55,195 bases of DNA from Akkermansiaceae bacterium. GTDB lineage: Bacteria > Verrucomicrobiota > Verrucomicrobiia > Verrucomicrobiales > Akkermansiaceae. The notes under the pieces were generated by a model. It was given only the letters and a program-made list of their open reading frames with translations. It did no database searches and was not told the origin of the DNA. The stretch spans positions 1-55,195 of the forward strand of contig CANLKN010000008.1 in the NCBI GenBank assembly GCA_947491475.1, written 5' to 3'. Positions 25,990 to 34,511 of this stretch are shown here, one piece after another. Within the stretch, counting starts at the first letter, position 1, and the number at the start of each line of letters is the position of its first letter. A program made the translations under genes and the position numbers.

Positions 25990-26682
25990 ATGCCGTTCCA
26001 ACCATTCAGCAACGAGCATTTTTCAGCCCTGATCGCCGGCTGTGTGACAATCGCCGCATTTTTGTGGGCGGGCAGACGCGGCGGAAGAAGCCGGCTGCTG
26101 GCCACCGCGCTGCTTGCCTTTATCAACCTGATGGCTTTTCCGCTCAACCAGGCGGCATGGATGACCTTGGGAAGATCGTTGCCGCTCGATAACATCCTGC
26201 CGCTGCACTTGTGCGACATCGCCGCGATGACCGCCGGTTTCGCGTTGCTCACCCGGCGTCCGGTGCTCTGCGCGCTGACGTATTTCTGGGGGCTTGCAGC
26301 GACCTTGCAGGCGCTGCTCACGCCGGCGATCGGTTTGGGATTTCCCTCATGGCCGTTTATCATGTTTTTCATCCAGCACTTCGCCATCGTCGCCGCCGCG
26401 CTTTACCTGCCGGTGGTCGATGGCTGGCGGCCGCAACAACCGCTGTGGAGCGATCCACTGCGCGTCTTTGGCTGGTCGGCCGCCTATCTGGTTTTCGCGC
26501 TGGGCATCAACTCGCTGCTCGGCACCAATTTCGGCTTCGCCTCGCAGCCACCGGAAAACCCAAGTATCATCGACCACCTCGGGCCGTGGCCATGGTATCT
26601 TTTTTCAATGCAGGCGATCGGCGTCGTGCTTTTCCTGTTGCTGGCGCTGCCACTGAGGCGGCGCGAAAAAAAGCCCGGCTGA
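25990..26682 (+). CDS. TIGR02206-family (YwaF-like) membrane protein
   Basis: About 230 residues from the ATG at 25990; an in-frame GTG nine bases upstream is also possible. It has six to seven membrane segments and the family motifs LPLDNILPLHLCDIAAM near residue 65, PSWPFIMFFIQHFAIV, and GPWPWYLFSMQAIGVVLFLLL near the end. Proteins of this family (PF14808, YwaF) have no known function. It is divergent from the PEP-CTERM protease across the 13-bp repeat and convergent with the MFS gene. Confidence 0.8.
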   Translation: MPFQPFSNEHFSALIAGCVTIAAFLWAGRRGGRSRLLATALLAFINLMAFPLNQAAWMTLGRSLPLDNILPLHLCDIAAMTAGFALLTRRPVLCALTYFWGLAATLQALLTPAIGLGFPSWPFIMFFIQHFAIVAAALYLPVVDGWRPQQPLWSDPLRVFGWSAAYLVFALGINSLLGTNFGFASQPPENPSIIDHLGPWPWYLFSMQAIGVVLFLLLALPLRRREKKPG

Positions 26683-26694
26683 TGCTTTTGCTTT

Positions 26695-28068
26695 TCACGT
26701 CTCGGGTGCCACGTAGTTTTCGTGTCCGCCGAGTTGCAGGAAGCGCCGGTAGGTGACGGTGAATGCCGCCACTCCCAGCAGCGCAATGCCTCCGGAAACG
26801 AAGAAGGTGATGTGGTATTGGTGGCCGATTGCATCGAGCACCAGTCCCATGGTGGGCGTGATGACGATGTATCCCAGCGCGAACATCAGACCCCAGGCCG
26901 AGGCGAACTGCGCGAATCTCAGCTTCGGATAGAGCCGCTGGCCCAGCGAGGCGCACACCGTCATGTAGGTTCCTGATAACACGCCGTGCGCGACGAAGAA
27001 AATCATGAACGTGCGGGCATCATCCACCACCATGCCGGCCCACAGCATCACCACGCCATAGAGGCAGGTGGTCCAGAGCCCCAGACGCAGCGGATGCAGG
27101 CGGTCGGCCAGCGAGCCGAGCGGATAGGCCAGCACCAGCGAGAAAACATAAGTCAACGCAATGCCTTTGCCATAAGTGTCCATGCCCATTTCCAGGCTCT
27201 TGGCGTAGAACACGCTGAAACTGTTCACCGGCGCGTTGGCCAGCATGCCGCAGGTGGCGGCCAGAAACAACCAGCGGTAGAAGCCGTTGCTGTAGCACTC
27301 GCGGAAATACACCAACACCGGCTTGAGCGGATTGGCCTGCCTCTCCTTTTGCTCCACCGGTGGATAGTCGCCCTCCTTGACGCGGCAGCACATGATCGCA
27401 AAGCAGATGCCATAAATCAGGCCGATGCCGATGAAGATTTCCAGATAATGGCTCTCGGCATGACCCATGATCGAGTAGTTGAAAACGATGCCCGCAAGCA
27501 GCCCGACCGCGCGGAACAAGCCGAAAAACCGTCCGACGAGCTGCGTCGGGACCACGTCGTTGATCAGCGCGCCGAAAATCACATTGGCCACCACCGTGAA
27601 GACCTCGAAGACAAACCAGAAGATGATGAAGATCCCGATGCCGAGAAACGAGCGCCCGGGCGATTCCGGCCCCAGAGCCTCGTGCAGCAAGTCCGTCAGC
27701 ATCGGCGTGAAACCCAGACCCGCCATGCCCAGCACGATGAACGGTGTGGGAATCAGCAGGTAGGGAATCCGCCGTCCCATGCGACCGCGGTGGCGGTCGG
27801 ATTTCACACTGACGATCGGGCCGATGATCATTCCCAGCGCGGCGGGCAGCGAGCCGATCAACAGGCCGACCATGAAATCCGACGCCTCCAGATTGCGCAG
27901 CATCAACTGGGCCACCGGGATGACCGCGCGCTCCTTGAGGTTCCATGCGAAGTCTCCGCCGAGCAACCACATGAACAAACAGGCCAGCCCGCCGGAGGTA
28001 TAGACCAAGGTCCCGACACGCCACGTCTTGCTGCTTTGGTTCTCAGGAAGCGGCGCTGACTCTGTCAT
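26695..28068 (-). CDS. MFS transporter, sugar/glycoside type
   Basis: 457 residues, twelve membrane segments. Family features are SDRHRGRMGRRIPYLL, the cytoplasmic loop 2-3 motif of the GPH/SLC45-like MFS branch, with LADRLHPLRLG in the second half. It is encoded 28 bp downstream of a Gfo/Idh/MocA oxidoreductase on the same strand. Such pairs take up and oxidise sugars or sugar acids in verrucomicrobial polysaccharide use. The specific substrate cannot be read from the sequence. Confidence 0.83.
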   Translation of the reverse strand: MTESAPLPENQSSKTWRVGTLVYTSGGLACLFMWLLGGDFAWNLKERAVIPVAQLMLRNLEASDFMVGLLIGSLPAALGMIIGPIVSVKSDRHRGRMGRRIPYLLIPTPFIVLGMAGLGFTPMLTDLLHEALGPESPGRSFLGIGIFIIFWFVFEVFTVVANVIFGALINDVVPTQLVGRFFGLFRAVGLLAGIVFNYSIMGHAESHYLEIFIGIGLIYGICFAIMCCRVKEGDYPPVEQKERQANPLKPVLVYFRECYSNGFYRWLFLAATCGMLANAPVNSFSVFYAKSLEMGMDTYGKGIALTYVFSLVLAYPLGSLADRLHPLRLGLWTTCLYGVVMLWAGMVVDDARTFMIFFVAHGVLSGTYMTVCASLGQRLYPKLRFAQFASAWGLMFALGYIVITPTMGLVLDAIGHQYHITFFVSGGIALLGVAAFTVTYRRFLQLGGHENYVAPET

Positions 28069-28096
28069 GAATGATGGGGTTTATCAGCTTTGAAAT

Positions 28097-29284
28097 TCAA
28101 TCGGCGGGAAGCGTCTTGAAATCCTCGGCTCTCAGCAAGCGGTTGTTTTCAAAGGCCTCGCGCAAGGATTTCTCCAAGGCCGGTGCCTCTACCCAGTGCG
28201 AGGAATTGCCGTGCGCGTCCTCCGTGGCGTGCTTGTGGATGGCGGAGGATGGCAATTGTTGGATCTCCGTGGCGGCATGGGCCAGCGCGGTGGCGCGGAC
28301 CTGGGCCATCGCTTGTGCCGCTGTGAAAACCGGCACATCCGCGCCGCGTGCTTTTTCGATGATTCTGCGGATGGCGGCCTTGCGGAATTCCGAGGACAAG
28401 CCTGCCGGATGACGCAGGGTTTCGTGGCCATCGCGGCGCATTTCCCAGAAATCATCCATCTTCCAAAACACCTGTCCCGCACTGCCTTCGATGATGATCT
28501 CGGGATGGATTTGAAGCGATGTCAGGTGGGAAAACCACACGCCCACCTCCACACCGGAGTCCGTCTGCCAGCGGATCGCCGCGGTGTCGCAGGATTCGAT
28601 GTAGTGCCCGCGGAACAAGGCCCCCTCGGCGGAAAGCGGAGTGGCGGGATCATCCACATCCGTGCCTGCCAGGAAGAGCGCCATATTCACATAATGGGCC
28701 AGCGCGTTGTTGAACGGGGAATCGAAAACCGCCGTGCCGTGATGACTCAGTTTTCCTGCCCAGGAATTCCGCTGATAGTATCCGAGCGGGCGGCCCCAGA
28801 TGGCGAAAGACTTGATGCTTTGGAGCGTCCCGATGGCACCGGAGCGAATGACTTTTTTGATCTCATGCGCGGTTTCCCCATACATGTCCTGATAGCCGAC
28901 CGCCACGAAATTGCTGCTGCGCTCCGCGGCCTCGACGATGCGCAGGCCGTCCTCCACGGCTCCGCCGAGCGGTTTTTCCACCATCACATTCCAACCCGCC
29001 TCCAGCGCCGCAAGCGTGAACTGCGCGTGATAGGGAATGCCAATCGGCAGCACCATCAGGTCGAGCGTCTCTCCCGCCGCGCACAGGCTTTGCCAGTCCG
29101 GATAGATTCGTGCGTCTGGTGCCTGTTCCTTGAGAAAAGAGAGGTGCGCGGCATCGGCCACCGGATCCACCACCACCGCCGCAGCGATTTCCGCAGTGCC
29201 GGCCTGTTTTCCCTCTAACAGATTCTCCAGCAAGACTCGACCGTAACCGCCGATTCCGACAATTCCAACTCTGGCGGGGATCAT
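28097..29284 (-). CDS. Gfo/Idh/MocA-family oxidoreductase
   Basis: 395 residues. The N-terminal Rossmann fold starts VGIVGIGGYGRVLLENL, with a canonical GxGxxG loop, and VEKPLGGAVEDG contains the EKP motif with the lysine that takes part in catalysis. The C-terminal alpha/beta domain includes FDSPFNNALAHYVNMALFLAGT. Members oxidise sugars, inositols or related alcohols with NAD(P). The linked MFS transporter suggests catabolism of an imported sugar derivative. Confidence 0.85.
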   Translation of the reverse strand: MIPARVGIVGIGGYGRVLLENLLEGKQAGTAEIAAAVVVDPVADAAHLSFLKEQAPDARIYPDWQSLCAAGETLDLMVLPIGIPYHAQFTLAALEAGWNVMVEKPLGGAVEDGLRIVEAAERSSNFVAVGYQDMYGETAHEIKKVIRSGAIGTLQSIKSFAIWGRPLGYYQRNSWAGKLSHHGTAVFDSPFNNALAHYVNMALFLAGTDVDDPATPLSAEGALFRGHYIESCDTAAIRWQTDSGVEVGVWFSHLTSLQIHPEIIIEGSAGQVFWKMDDFWEMRRDGHETLRHPAGLSSEFRKAAIRRIIEKARGADVPVFTAAQAMAQVRATALAHAATEIQQLPSSAIHKHATEDAHGNSSHWVEAPALEKSLREAFENNRLLRAEDFKTLPAD

Positions 29285-29400
29285 GGGCTTGCTGGGAAAG
29301 TGAAATGGCGGCGGTTATGCGCCCATGCAGTGGACCTGCGGCGTGGCAGGAATGATTTCGGGAACCGGCATGATTTACCGATTCCGGATATCGCGCGGGC

Positions 29401-29826
29401 TCAATGCGAGCAACCGCAGCCACCTTCGTTGCAGCAGCCGCCGCCGGTTTCGGCAAGCTCATCGGCGTTGGGCACTCGGCCAAGCTCGAGGGTCATGCCG
29501 ACGTATTTGGAAATTTCCTTTTGCAGTTTCTCCAGTTGCTCGCGGGCGGTGAGGAATTCCCGGGCGATCTCGTTATCAAACAGCGCCTCGCGGGCGGCTT
29601 CAAACTCGCGGATTTCCGCCGCACCAAGCTGGATGCCGGCATGCTGCTTTTGATGCAGCTCCTCTCCGCGCTCATGCACGCTCTGGTATTGGAGGCGAGC
29701 ACCCTCGTCAGAGAGGAAACGCTCGACACTCTGCTGAAGGCTCAGAAACTTCGGATCACTGGCGATCTGGCTGCATAGCTCGCGGGTTTTGACAATGACG
29801 GCGGAATCTTCGGCGATGATGGACAT
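29401..29826 (-). CDS. YlbF-family protein with cysteine-rich C-terminal tail
   Basis: 141 residues. Residues 1 to about 120 are a helical YlbF/YmcA (Com_YlbF, DUF964) domain: ITVKTRELCSQI-like first helix and the AREQLEKLQKEISKYVG helix. In Bacillus, YlbF and YmcA form a complex with YaaT that carries iron-sulfur clusters and modulates RNase Y. This protein ends in GGGCCNEGGCGCSH: four Cys and a His in eleven residues, a possible metal or Fe-S ligand set. No YaaT or YmcA gene is adjacent. It is divergent from trpA. Confidence 0.8.
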   Translation of the reverse strand: MSIIAEDSAVIVKTRELCSQIASDPKFLSLQQSVERFLSDEGARLQYQSVHERGEELHQKQHAGIQLGAAEIREFEAAREALFDNEIAREFLTAREQLEKLQKEISKYVGMTLELGRVPNADELAETGGGCCNEGGCGCSH

Positions 29827-29952
29827 GCGCGCTGCTTAAACGCTGCGTAAGGATCTGGTAAAGGTATTTTCCGAAAAAAATTTCGCCAAACTTCGGGATT
29901 GGACCTTGGCCCGTTCATCCCCTAAGCAAGGCCACGCAACGCGCCGCCACCC

Positions 29953-30747
29953 ATGACTGACCGCCTCACCGCTACTTTTGAAAACCTCCGCGCCCGCGGC
30001 AAAAAAGCCTTCGTCGCCTACATCGCCGCCGGCGATCCGGACTTCGGGCGCTCGCTCGAAATCATGAAAACCCTCGCGGATCTCGGCGCGGACATCATCG
30101 AGCTCGGACTGCCGTTTTCCGATCCGCTGGCCGATGGCATCGTCAACCAAATGGCCGCCGACCGCGCGCTCAAGTCCGGCATGACCACGCCCCGCGTGCT
30201 GGATCTGATCCGCGAATTCCGCGAAACGCACGAGACGCCCATCGTTCTCTTCACGTATCTCAACCCGGTGTTCACTTATGGTTTCGAAGCCTTCCATCAT
30301 GATGCCGCCGAAGCCGGCACGGATGGAATTCTTCTGTTAGACCTGCCGCCTGACGAGGCAGCGCTCAATACCGACCTCGCGATTGGTGCGGGCTTGAAAC
30401 ACATCCGCCTGATCGCGCCCACCACTCCGCCGGAGCGGGTGAAGCTGCTGGCGCAATCGTCGGAAGGATTCATCTACGCCTTGTCGCGCACCGGCGTGAC
30501 GGGTGCCCACGGCGGGCCCTCCGCCAACATCGCGGAGCTGGTTTCATCGATCAAACAACACACCGATGTGCCGGTCTGCGTCGGCTTCGGCATCAGCACA
30601 CCCGAGCAGGCGGCGATGGTCGCTGCGGCGGCGGACGGCGTGATTGTCGGCTCCGCCATCGTCAAGCAGGTGGAGCTTCATCTGGAAAACCCGGCACAGG
30701 CGGTTAAGGATTTCACCGCGCCGTTGATCGCGGCGGTGAAGAAATAA
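29953..30747 (+). CDS. trpA: Tryptophan synthase alpha chain
   Basis: 264 residues. TrpA splits indole-3-glycerol phosphate into indole and glyceraldehyde 3-phosphate within the alpha2-beta2 complex. Catalytic Glu lies in DIIELGLPFSDPLADG (about residue 50) and catalytic Asp in LLLDLPPDE (about residue 130). YALSRTGVTGAHG is the conserved loop after the active site, and VGFGISTPEQA is the phosphate-binding motif. TrpB is not adjacent, so the trp genes are dispersed here. A tryptophanase-type gene lies 18 kb away, which would degrade the product. Confidence 0.96.
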   Translation: MTDRLTATFENLRARGKKAFVAYIAAGDPDFGRSLEIMKTLADLGADIIELGLPFSDPLADGIVNQMAADRALKSGMTTPRVLDLIREFRETHETPIVLFTYLNPVFTYGFEAFHHDAAEAGTDGILLLDLPPDEAALNTDLAIGAGLKHIRLIAPTTPPERVKLLAQSSEGFIYALSRTGVTGAHGGPSANIAELVSSIKQHTDVPVCVGFGISTPEQAAMVAAAADGVIVGSAIVKQVELHLENPAQAVKDFTAPLIAAVKK

Positions 30748-30751
30748 AGCC

Positions 30752-33169
30752 ATGAACCATCCCACGCGCCTGCTGCCCGCAGCTCTTGCCTGCCTGTGGT
30801 CCCTCGCCGTGGCAGCCACCGTGCCGCCTGCCGAATACAACGTCGTGTGGGACAGCCCGAGCAAGGATTCCTCGGAGTCGATGCCCGCCGGCGGTGGTGA
30901 CATCGGGCTCAATGTGTGGGTCGAAAACGGCGACATCCTTTTCTACATCCAGCGCAGCGGCAGTCTGGCGGAGACCAATGAATACCTCAAGCTCGGCCGC
31001 GTGCGGCTGCGGCTGGAACCAAATCCGTTCACTGCGGAAAACCTCCGTTTCCGCCAGGAACTGAAACTACGCGAGGGCTTCGTAGAAATCCATGGCAGCG
31101 CCCCGGACGTGGATGGTGGAGCGCTCGATGCCACCATACGCGTCTGGGTGGAGGCGCTCCGTCCGGTAATCCATCTCGAAGTGGAGGCCAGCCGCGAAAT
31201 CACGGCCACAGCCAGTTATGAAAACTGGCGGCTTGAGGACGAGATGATCCCTAACAACGGCCGACGCCGCTCATCATTCACCCTCGCCGACTACCCAGGC
31301 AAGGTGAAGCTCACCCGCGATCACATCGCTCATGCGCAGGACGGCGTGATCTTTTACCACCGCAATCCCGGCGGAGACTCGCTTACTGAAATGTTGATCC
31401 GCCAGCAGGGGCTCGATGCCTTCCGCGATGAAATCACCGACGACCTCCGCAATCGCACTTTCGGCGGATTGATGGTGGGCGATGGGTTTCTGGCATCTGG
31501 CGAAGAGGACGGAAAATACCAGGTCACTGCTTTCCGCGCGTGGAAACTCCGTTCGGAAAAACCGGCGCGCCGCCATCACTTGCGCGTCGTCACACACATC
31601 GCCCAGACCGACACGCCGGAAGCATGGAAGGAAGCGCTGCTCGCCACCGCAGCCGCCTCCGCCGGTGATCCCACCGAGGCGCGGGCCAAGACCCAGGCAT
31701 GGTGGGTCGATTTCTGGGACCGCAGCTGGATCGTCATCCAACCCACCGAGCCCGACCCATCCAACAGGGAGTGGCGTGTGGGCCGCAACTATGCCTTGTT
31801 CCGGTATCAACTCGGCTGCAATGCCTTCGGCGAATACCCGTCCAAGTTCAACGGCGGCAACTTCACCTACGATGCCAACCTCGTAGGCGGTGGCGGAGCG
31901 ACCTTCGGCCCGGACTGGCGCGACTGGGGCGGCGGCGTGTTCACCGCGCAAAACCAGCGGCTGCTTCATTGGCCGATGCTCAAGGCCGGCGACTTCGACG
32001 CCATCCTCCCGCAGTTTGAACTCTACCGCAAGGCACTGCCCGGCGCACGCGCCAGGGTGCGCGCGCACTTCGATCACGACGGCGCGGTTTATAGCGAATA
32101 CATCGGCGTGCCGGGAGTCGCCCTGGGGGCCGGCTACGGTTGGGCAGGTGGCAAGCGCAAACGCGGCACCGAAATCCCCTTCGGCGATCCTCGCGCCGAC
32201 GCCAGCCGCAGTTATAACAACCTCGTCGAAAAAGGTGTCATGGCCAACGGCGCGATCGCCTATCACTGGGAATCCCAGCTCGAACACGCGTGGATGATGC
32301 TCGAATACCACCGCTTCACCGGTGCGGACATTTCCCAATACATGCCATTCATCGAGGAGGCCGTGATCTTTTTCGACGAGCACTACCGCAAGCGCGAGAA
32401 AATGCGCTCCGGCCGCGAGCTCGATGCCAACAACCAACTCGTCATCTATCCCTCGACCGCCTGCGAATCCTACCGCGGTGCCAAAAACCCCGCCGATCTC
32501 ATCGCCGGACTGCAGGCCTGCCTCCGGGCCATGCTGAACCTCGATCCATCGGCCCTCAAACTACGTGATCAGGATTACTATCGCGCATTTCTCCAGTCCC
32601 TGCCGCCCTTCAGCTACGGCGAGGTCGAGGGCGACCGCATCTTCAAGCCGGCGAAAAGCTGGAAACGCTATCAAAACGTCGAATGCCCGCAGTTTTATCC
32701 GCTCTTCCCCTTCGATCGCTTCAATCTGTCAGGTGAAAACCGCGATCATCTCGAAATTTTCCGCAACACCTGGAAACACGGTGATTTCCCCAAGGACAAC
32801 ATCATCAGTTGGCACCAGGACGGCATCTTCTTCGCCCGCATGGGCCTCACCGCCGAGGCTGCGGACTTCAACTCGCGCAAGCTCGATGACAGCCCGCGCC
32901 GTTTCCCCACCTTCTGGGGGCCCGGCCACGACTGGGTGCCCGACCACAACTGGGGCGGCAGCGGCATGATCGGCCTGCAGGAAATGCTCATGCAAACCCT
33001 CGGCGACGAGATCCGCCTGCTGCCCGCATGGCCGATGGAATGGGATGTCGATTTCAAACTCCACGCCCCGCGCCAGACCATCGTCGAAGGCCAGGTGCGC
33101 GACGGCAAACTCATCAACGTGAAAGTCACCCCCGAGTCCCGCCGCAAGGATCTGGTGATCGGCGGGTGA
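30752..33169 (+). CDS. DUF5703-type glycoside hydrolase, secreted
   Basis: 805 residues with a signal peptide (ALACLWSLAVAATVPP). It starts four bases after trpA. The N-terminal beta-sandwich has PAGGGDIGLNVWVENGDILFYI, the DUF5703 domain seen with GH95-like enzymes. The rest is an (alpha/alpha)6 barrel: QLGCNAFGEYPSKFNGGNFTYD, YHWESQLEHAWMMLEYHRF, and YPSTACESYRGAKNPADLI. The organisation resembles alpha-L-fucosidase/galactosidase families. The substrate is likely a plant or algal polysaccharide side chain, but I cannot say which. Being secreted, it is functionally unrelated to trpA. Confidence 0.8.
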   Translation: MNHPTRLLPAALACLWSLAVAATVPPAEYNVVWDSPSKDSSESMPAGGGDIGLNVWVENGDILFYIQRSGSLAETNEYLKLGRVRLRLEPNPFTAENLRFRQELKLREGFVEIHGSAPDVDGGALDATIRVWVEALRPVIHLEVEASREITATASYENWRLEDEMIPNNGRRRSSFTLADYPGKVKLTRDHIAHAQDGVIFYHRNPGGDSLTEMLIRQQGLDAFRDEITDDLRNRTFGGLMVGDGFLASGEEDGKYQVTAFRAWKLRSEKPARRHHLRVVTHIAQTDTPEAWKEALLATAAASAGDPTEARAKTQAWWVDFWDRSWIVIQPTEPDPSNREWRVGRNYALFRYQLGCNAFGEYPSKFNGGNFTYDANLVGGGGATFGPDWRDWGGGVFTAQNQRLLHWPMLKAGDFDAILPQFELYRKALPGARARVRAHFDHDGAVYSEYIGVPGVALGAGYGWAGGKRKRGTEIPFGDPRADASRSYNNLVEKGVMANGAIAYHWESQLEHAWMMLEYHRFTGADISQYMPFIEEAVIFFDEHYRKREKMRSGRELDANNQLVIYPSTACESYRGAKNPADLIAGLQACLRAMLNLDPSALKLRDQDYYRAFLQSLPPFSYGEVEGDRIFKPAKSWKRYQNVECPQFYPLFPFDRFNLSGENRDHLEIFRNTWKHGDFPKDNIISWHQDGIFFARMGLTAEAADFNSRKLDDSPRRFPTFWGPGHDWVPDHNWGGSGMIGLQEMLMQTLGDEIRLLPAWPMEWDVDFKLHAPRQTIVEGQVRDGKLINVKVTPESRRKDLVIGG

Positions 33170-33174
33170 AATCG

Positions 33175-33549
33175 TCAGATTCTCACAGAAAGCCAGTCGC
33201 CGCTTATGATGCGGCGGCTTTCATCCACCGGTCCCAGCCATTCCCAGACCCAAGCGGAAAACGGCGACCGGTGATCACCGCCGCATCGCACCTGCGCCAT
33301 GACTCGGCGGTATTCTGGTCCCTCAAAATCATCGAGGCTCTCTAACAAGCTCGCGGAAATCTGATAGACCTCGCCGGTGATTTCATCCCCCGAGTCATCC
33401 GCTACCAGGCCCGGATACCAATCGATGCCATAGAGCCTGCCGCGCACGGTTCCAGCCGCGATAAACTCCGCACCCGCCATGCGGAAATGCTGCGAGCCGC
33501 CGCGACGCAGCGTGCCATAGACAAAGACAGGTGTTTCAGCAGTGATCAT
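33175..33549 (-). CDS. Gamma-glutamylcyclotransferase-like (AIG2/GGCT) protein
   Basis: 124 residues from the ATG at 33549. PVFVYGTLRRGG is the substrate-loop motif of the GGCT superfamily. GLVADDSGDEITGEVYQIS and LLESLDDFEGPEYRR follow, with a conserved Glu in the second. Members cyclise gamma-glutamyl amines to 5-oxoproline. It converges with the DUF5703 gene; the two stop codons are only a few bases apart. Confidence 0.87.
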   Translation of the reverse strand: MITAETPVFVYGTLRRGGSQHFRMAGAEFIAAGTVRGRLYGIDWYPGLVADDSGDEITGEVYQISASLLESLDDFEGPEYRRVMAQVRCGGDHRSPFSAWVWEWLGPVDESRRIISGDWLSVRI

Positions 33550-33615
33550 TCGTGGGAGAAAAAACATGACGATCACATGCCGCCCGGTCAACGGCTTTGG
33601 GCATCTCAGTGGCAC

Positions 33616-33634
33616 CGACGGTCATAGACCACCG
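33616..33634. repeat. Possible REP-like hairpin
   Basis: An imperfect 8-bp inverted repeat (two G-T pairs, three-base loop) within 220 bp of non-coding DNA before hpt. Similar in form to the arms at 34339-34365, but only a suggestion. Confidence 0.3.
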
Positions 33635-33769
33635 CTACAACGCATCTCATGGACATGCGACAGTTGTTGTTGCGCGCGCACCAACCGCACCGTGTGTGCA
33701 AAAATCCACCGTGGAGTTCATGCCTGATTGGCGCTTGGCAATCTGTGAGGGAGGCATTATCTGCCGGTC

Positions 33770-34306
33770 ATGCGCAATGACATCGAACGGGTATTGATCG
33801 ACGAGGAAGTGATTGAAAAGCGGCTCGATACGATGGCGGCGGAAATCGAGCGGAATTTCCCGGAAGGCCCGTTGGTGGTGATCATTCTGCTCAAAGGCGC
33901 GCTGGTGTTTGCCGCCGACCTGCTGCGGCGCGTGCCGCGGGTGCTTGAGATCGAGTGCCTGAATGTGGCGAGTTATCACGGCGGGGTGGAAAGCTCCGGC
34001 CGAGTGGATTTCCTCGACCGTCATTTTCCCGAAGTGCGCGGGCATCATGTGCTGTTGCTCGATGACATCCTCGATACCGGCCGCACGCTGCATGCGGTGA
34101 AGGAGCGCTTGCTGGAGGAAGGAGCGGAGGCGGTGCACACGGCTGTGCTGCTGGCCAAGGACAAGCAGCGCGCCGAGGAGGTCAGCGCGGATTATGTCGG
34201 CTTTGAGATCGGCGACGAGTTCGTGGTCGGCTATGGCCTCGATTATCAGGGGAAATACCGCAACCTGCCCTATGTCGGCGTGCTCAAGCTGTCTGTCACG
34301 CATTGA
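33770..34306 (+). CDS. hpt: Hypoxanthine phosphoribosyltransferase
   Basis: 178 residues. Hpt salvages hypoxanthine and guanine to IMP and GMP using PRPP. LLKGALVFAADLLRR is the first pyrophosphate-binding loop. HHVLLLDDILDTGRTL is the 13-residue PRPP signature with both acidic residues. The region DYVGFEIGDEFVVGYGLDYQGKYRNLPYVGVL contacts the purine and closes the family. The gene converges with dnaE, and a REPIN-like element fills the gap right after its stop. The substrate PRPP is made by prs at 47806. Confidence 0.94.
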   Translation: MRNDIERVLIDEEVIEKRLDTMAAEIERNFPEGPLVVIILLKGALVFAADLLRRVPRVLEIECLNVASYHGGVESSGRVDFLDRHFPEVRGHHVLLLDDILDTGRTLHAVKERLLEEGAEAVHTAVLLAKDKQRAEEVSADYVGFEIGDEFVVGYGLDYQGKYRNLPYVGVLKLSVTH

Positions 34307-34308
34307 CT

Positions 34309-34334
34309 CTCAATCGCCGAGCCAGCGGTCGAGC
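34309..34334. repeat. 26-bp direct repeat flanking the REPIN, left copy
   Basis: Identical to 34486-34511, which is the last 24 bases of dnaE plus its flank. This copy starts three bases after the hpt stop codon. It does not belong to a gene and looks like a duplication of the dnaE end. Confidence 0.9.
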
Positions 34335-34338
34335 AAAC

Positions 34339-34477
34339 CGTGGCGCGGGCGTCTCGCCCGCCGCCATATCAAGCATGCGGCTGCTGGCCTGAGAGCTCAT
34401 CAATCGGTGTGTCACGTGTCATCTTGTAGATAGTAAGAGATTGTCAGAAAGGCGGCGGGCGAGACGCCCGCGCCACG
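34339..34477. repeat. REPIN-like element (paired inverted REP sequences)
   Basis: A 139-bp block with perfect 27-bp inverted termini (34339-34365 and 34451-34477). Each terminus contains its own hairpin: GCGGGCG, loop TCT, CGCCCGC. Such REP doublets in inverted order are mobilised by RAYT (Y1 transposase-like) proteins. The central 85 bp is not coding. The element sits between convergent hpt and dnaE and is flanked by a 26-bp direct repeat. Confidence 0.88.
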
Positions 34478-34485
34478 TCGCGATG

Positions 34486-34511
34486 CTCAATCGCCGAGCC
34501 AGCGGTCGAGC
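34486..34511. repeat. 26-bp direct repeat flanking the REPIN, right copy (dnaE end)
   Basis: Same sequence as 34309-34334. It contains the dnaE stop codon and the codons of its last seven residues. Confidence 0.9.

Noticed and set aside
28196-29218. Long plus-strand frame opposite the Gfo/Idh gene
   Set aside because: Antisense shadow of a convincing oxidoreductase; no domain-like segments.
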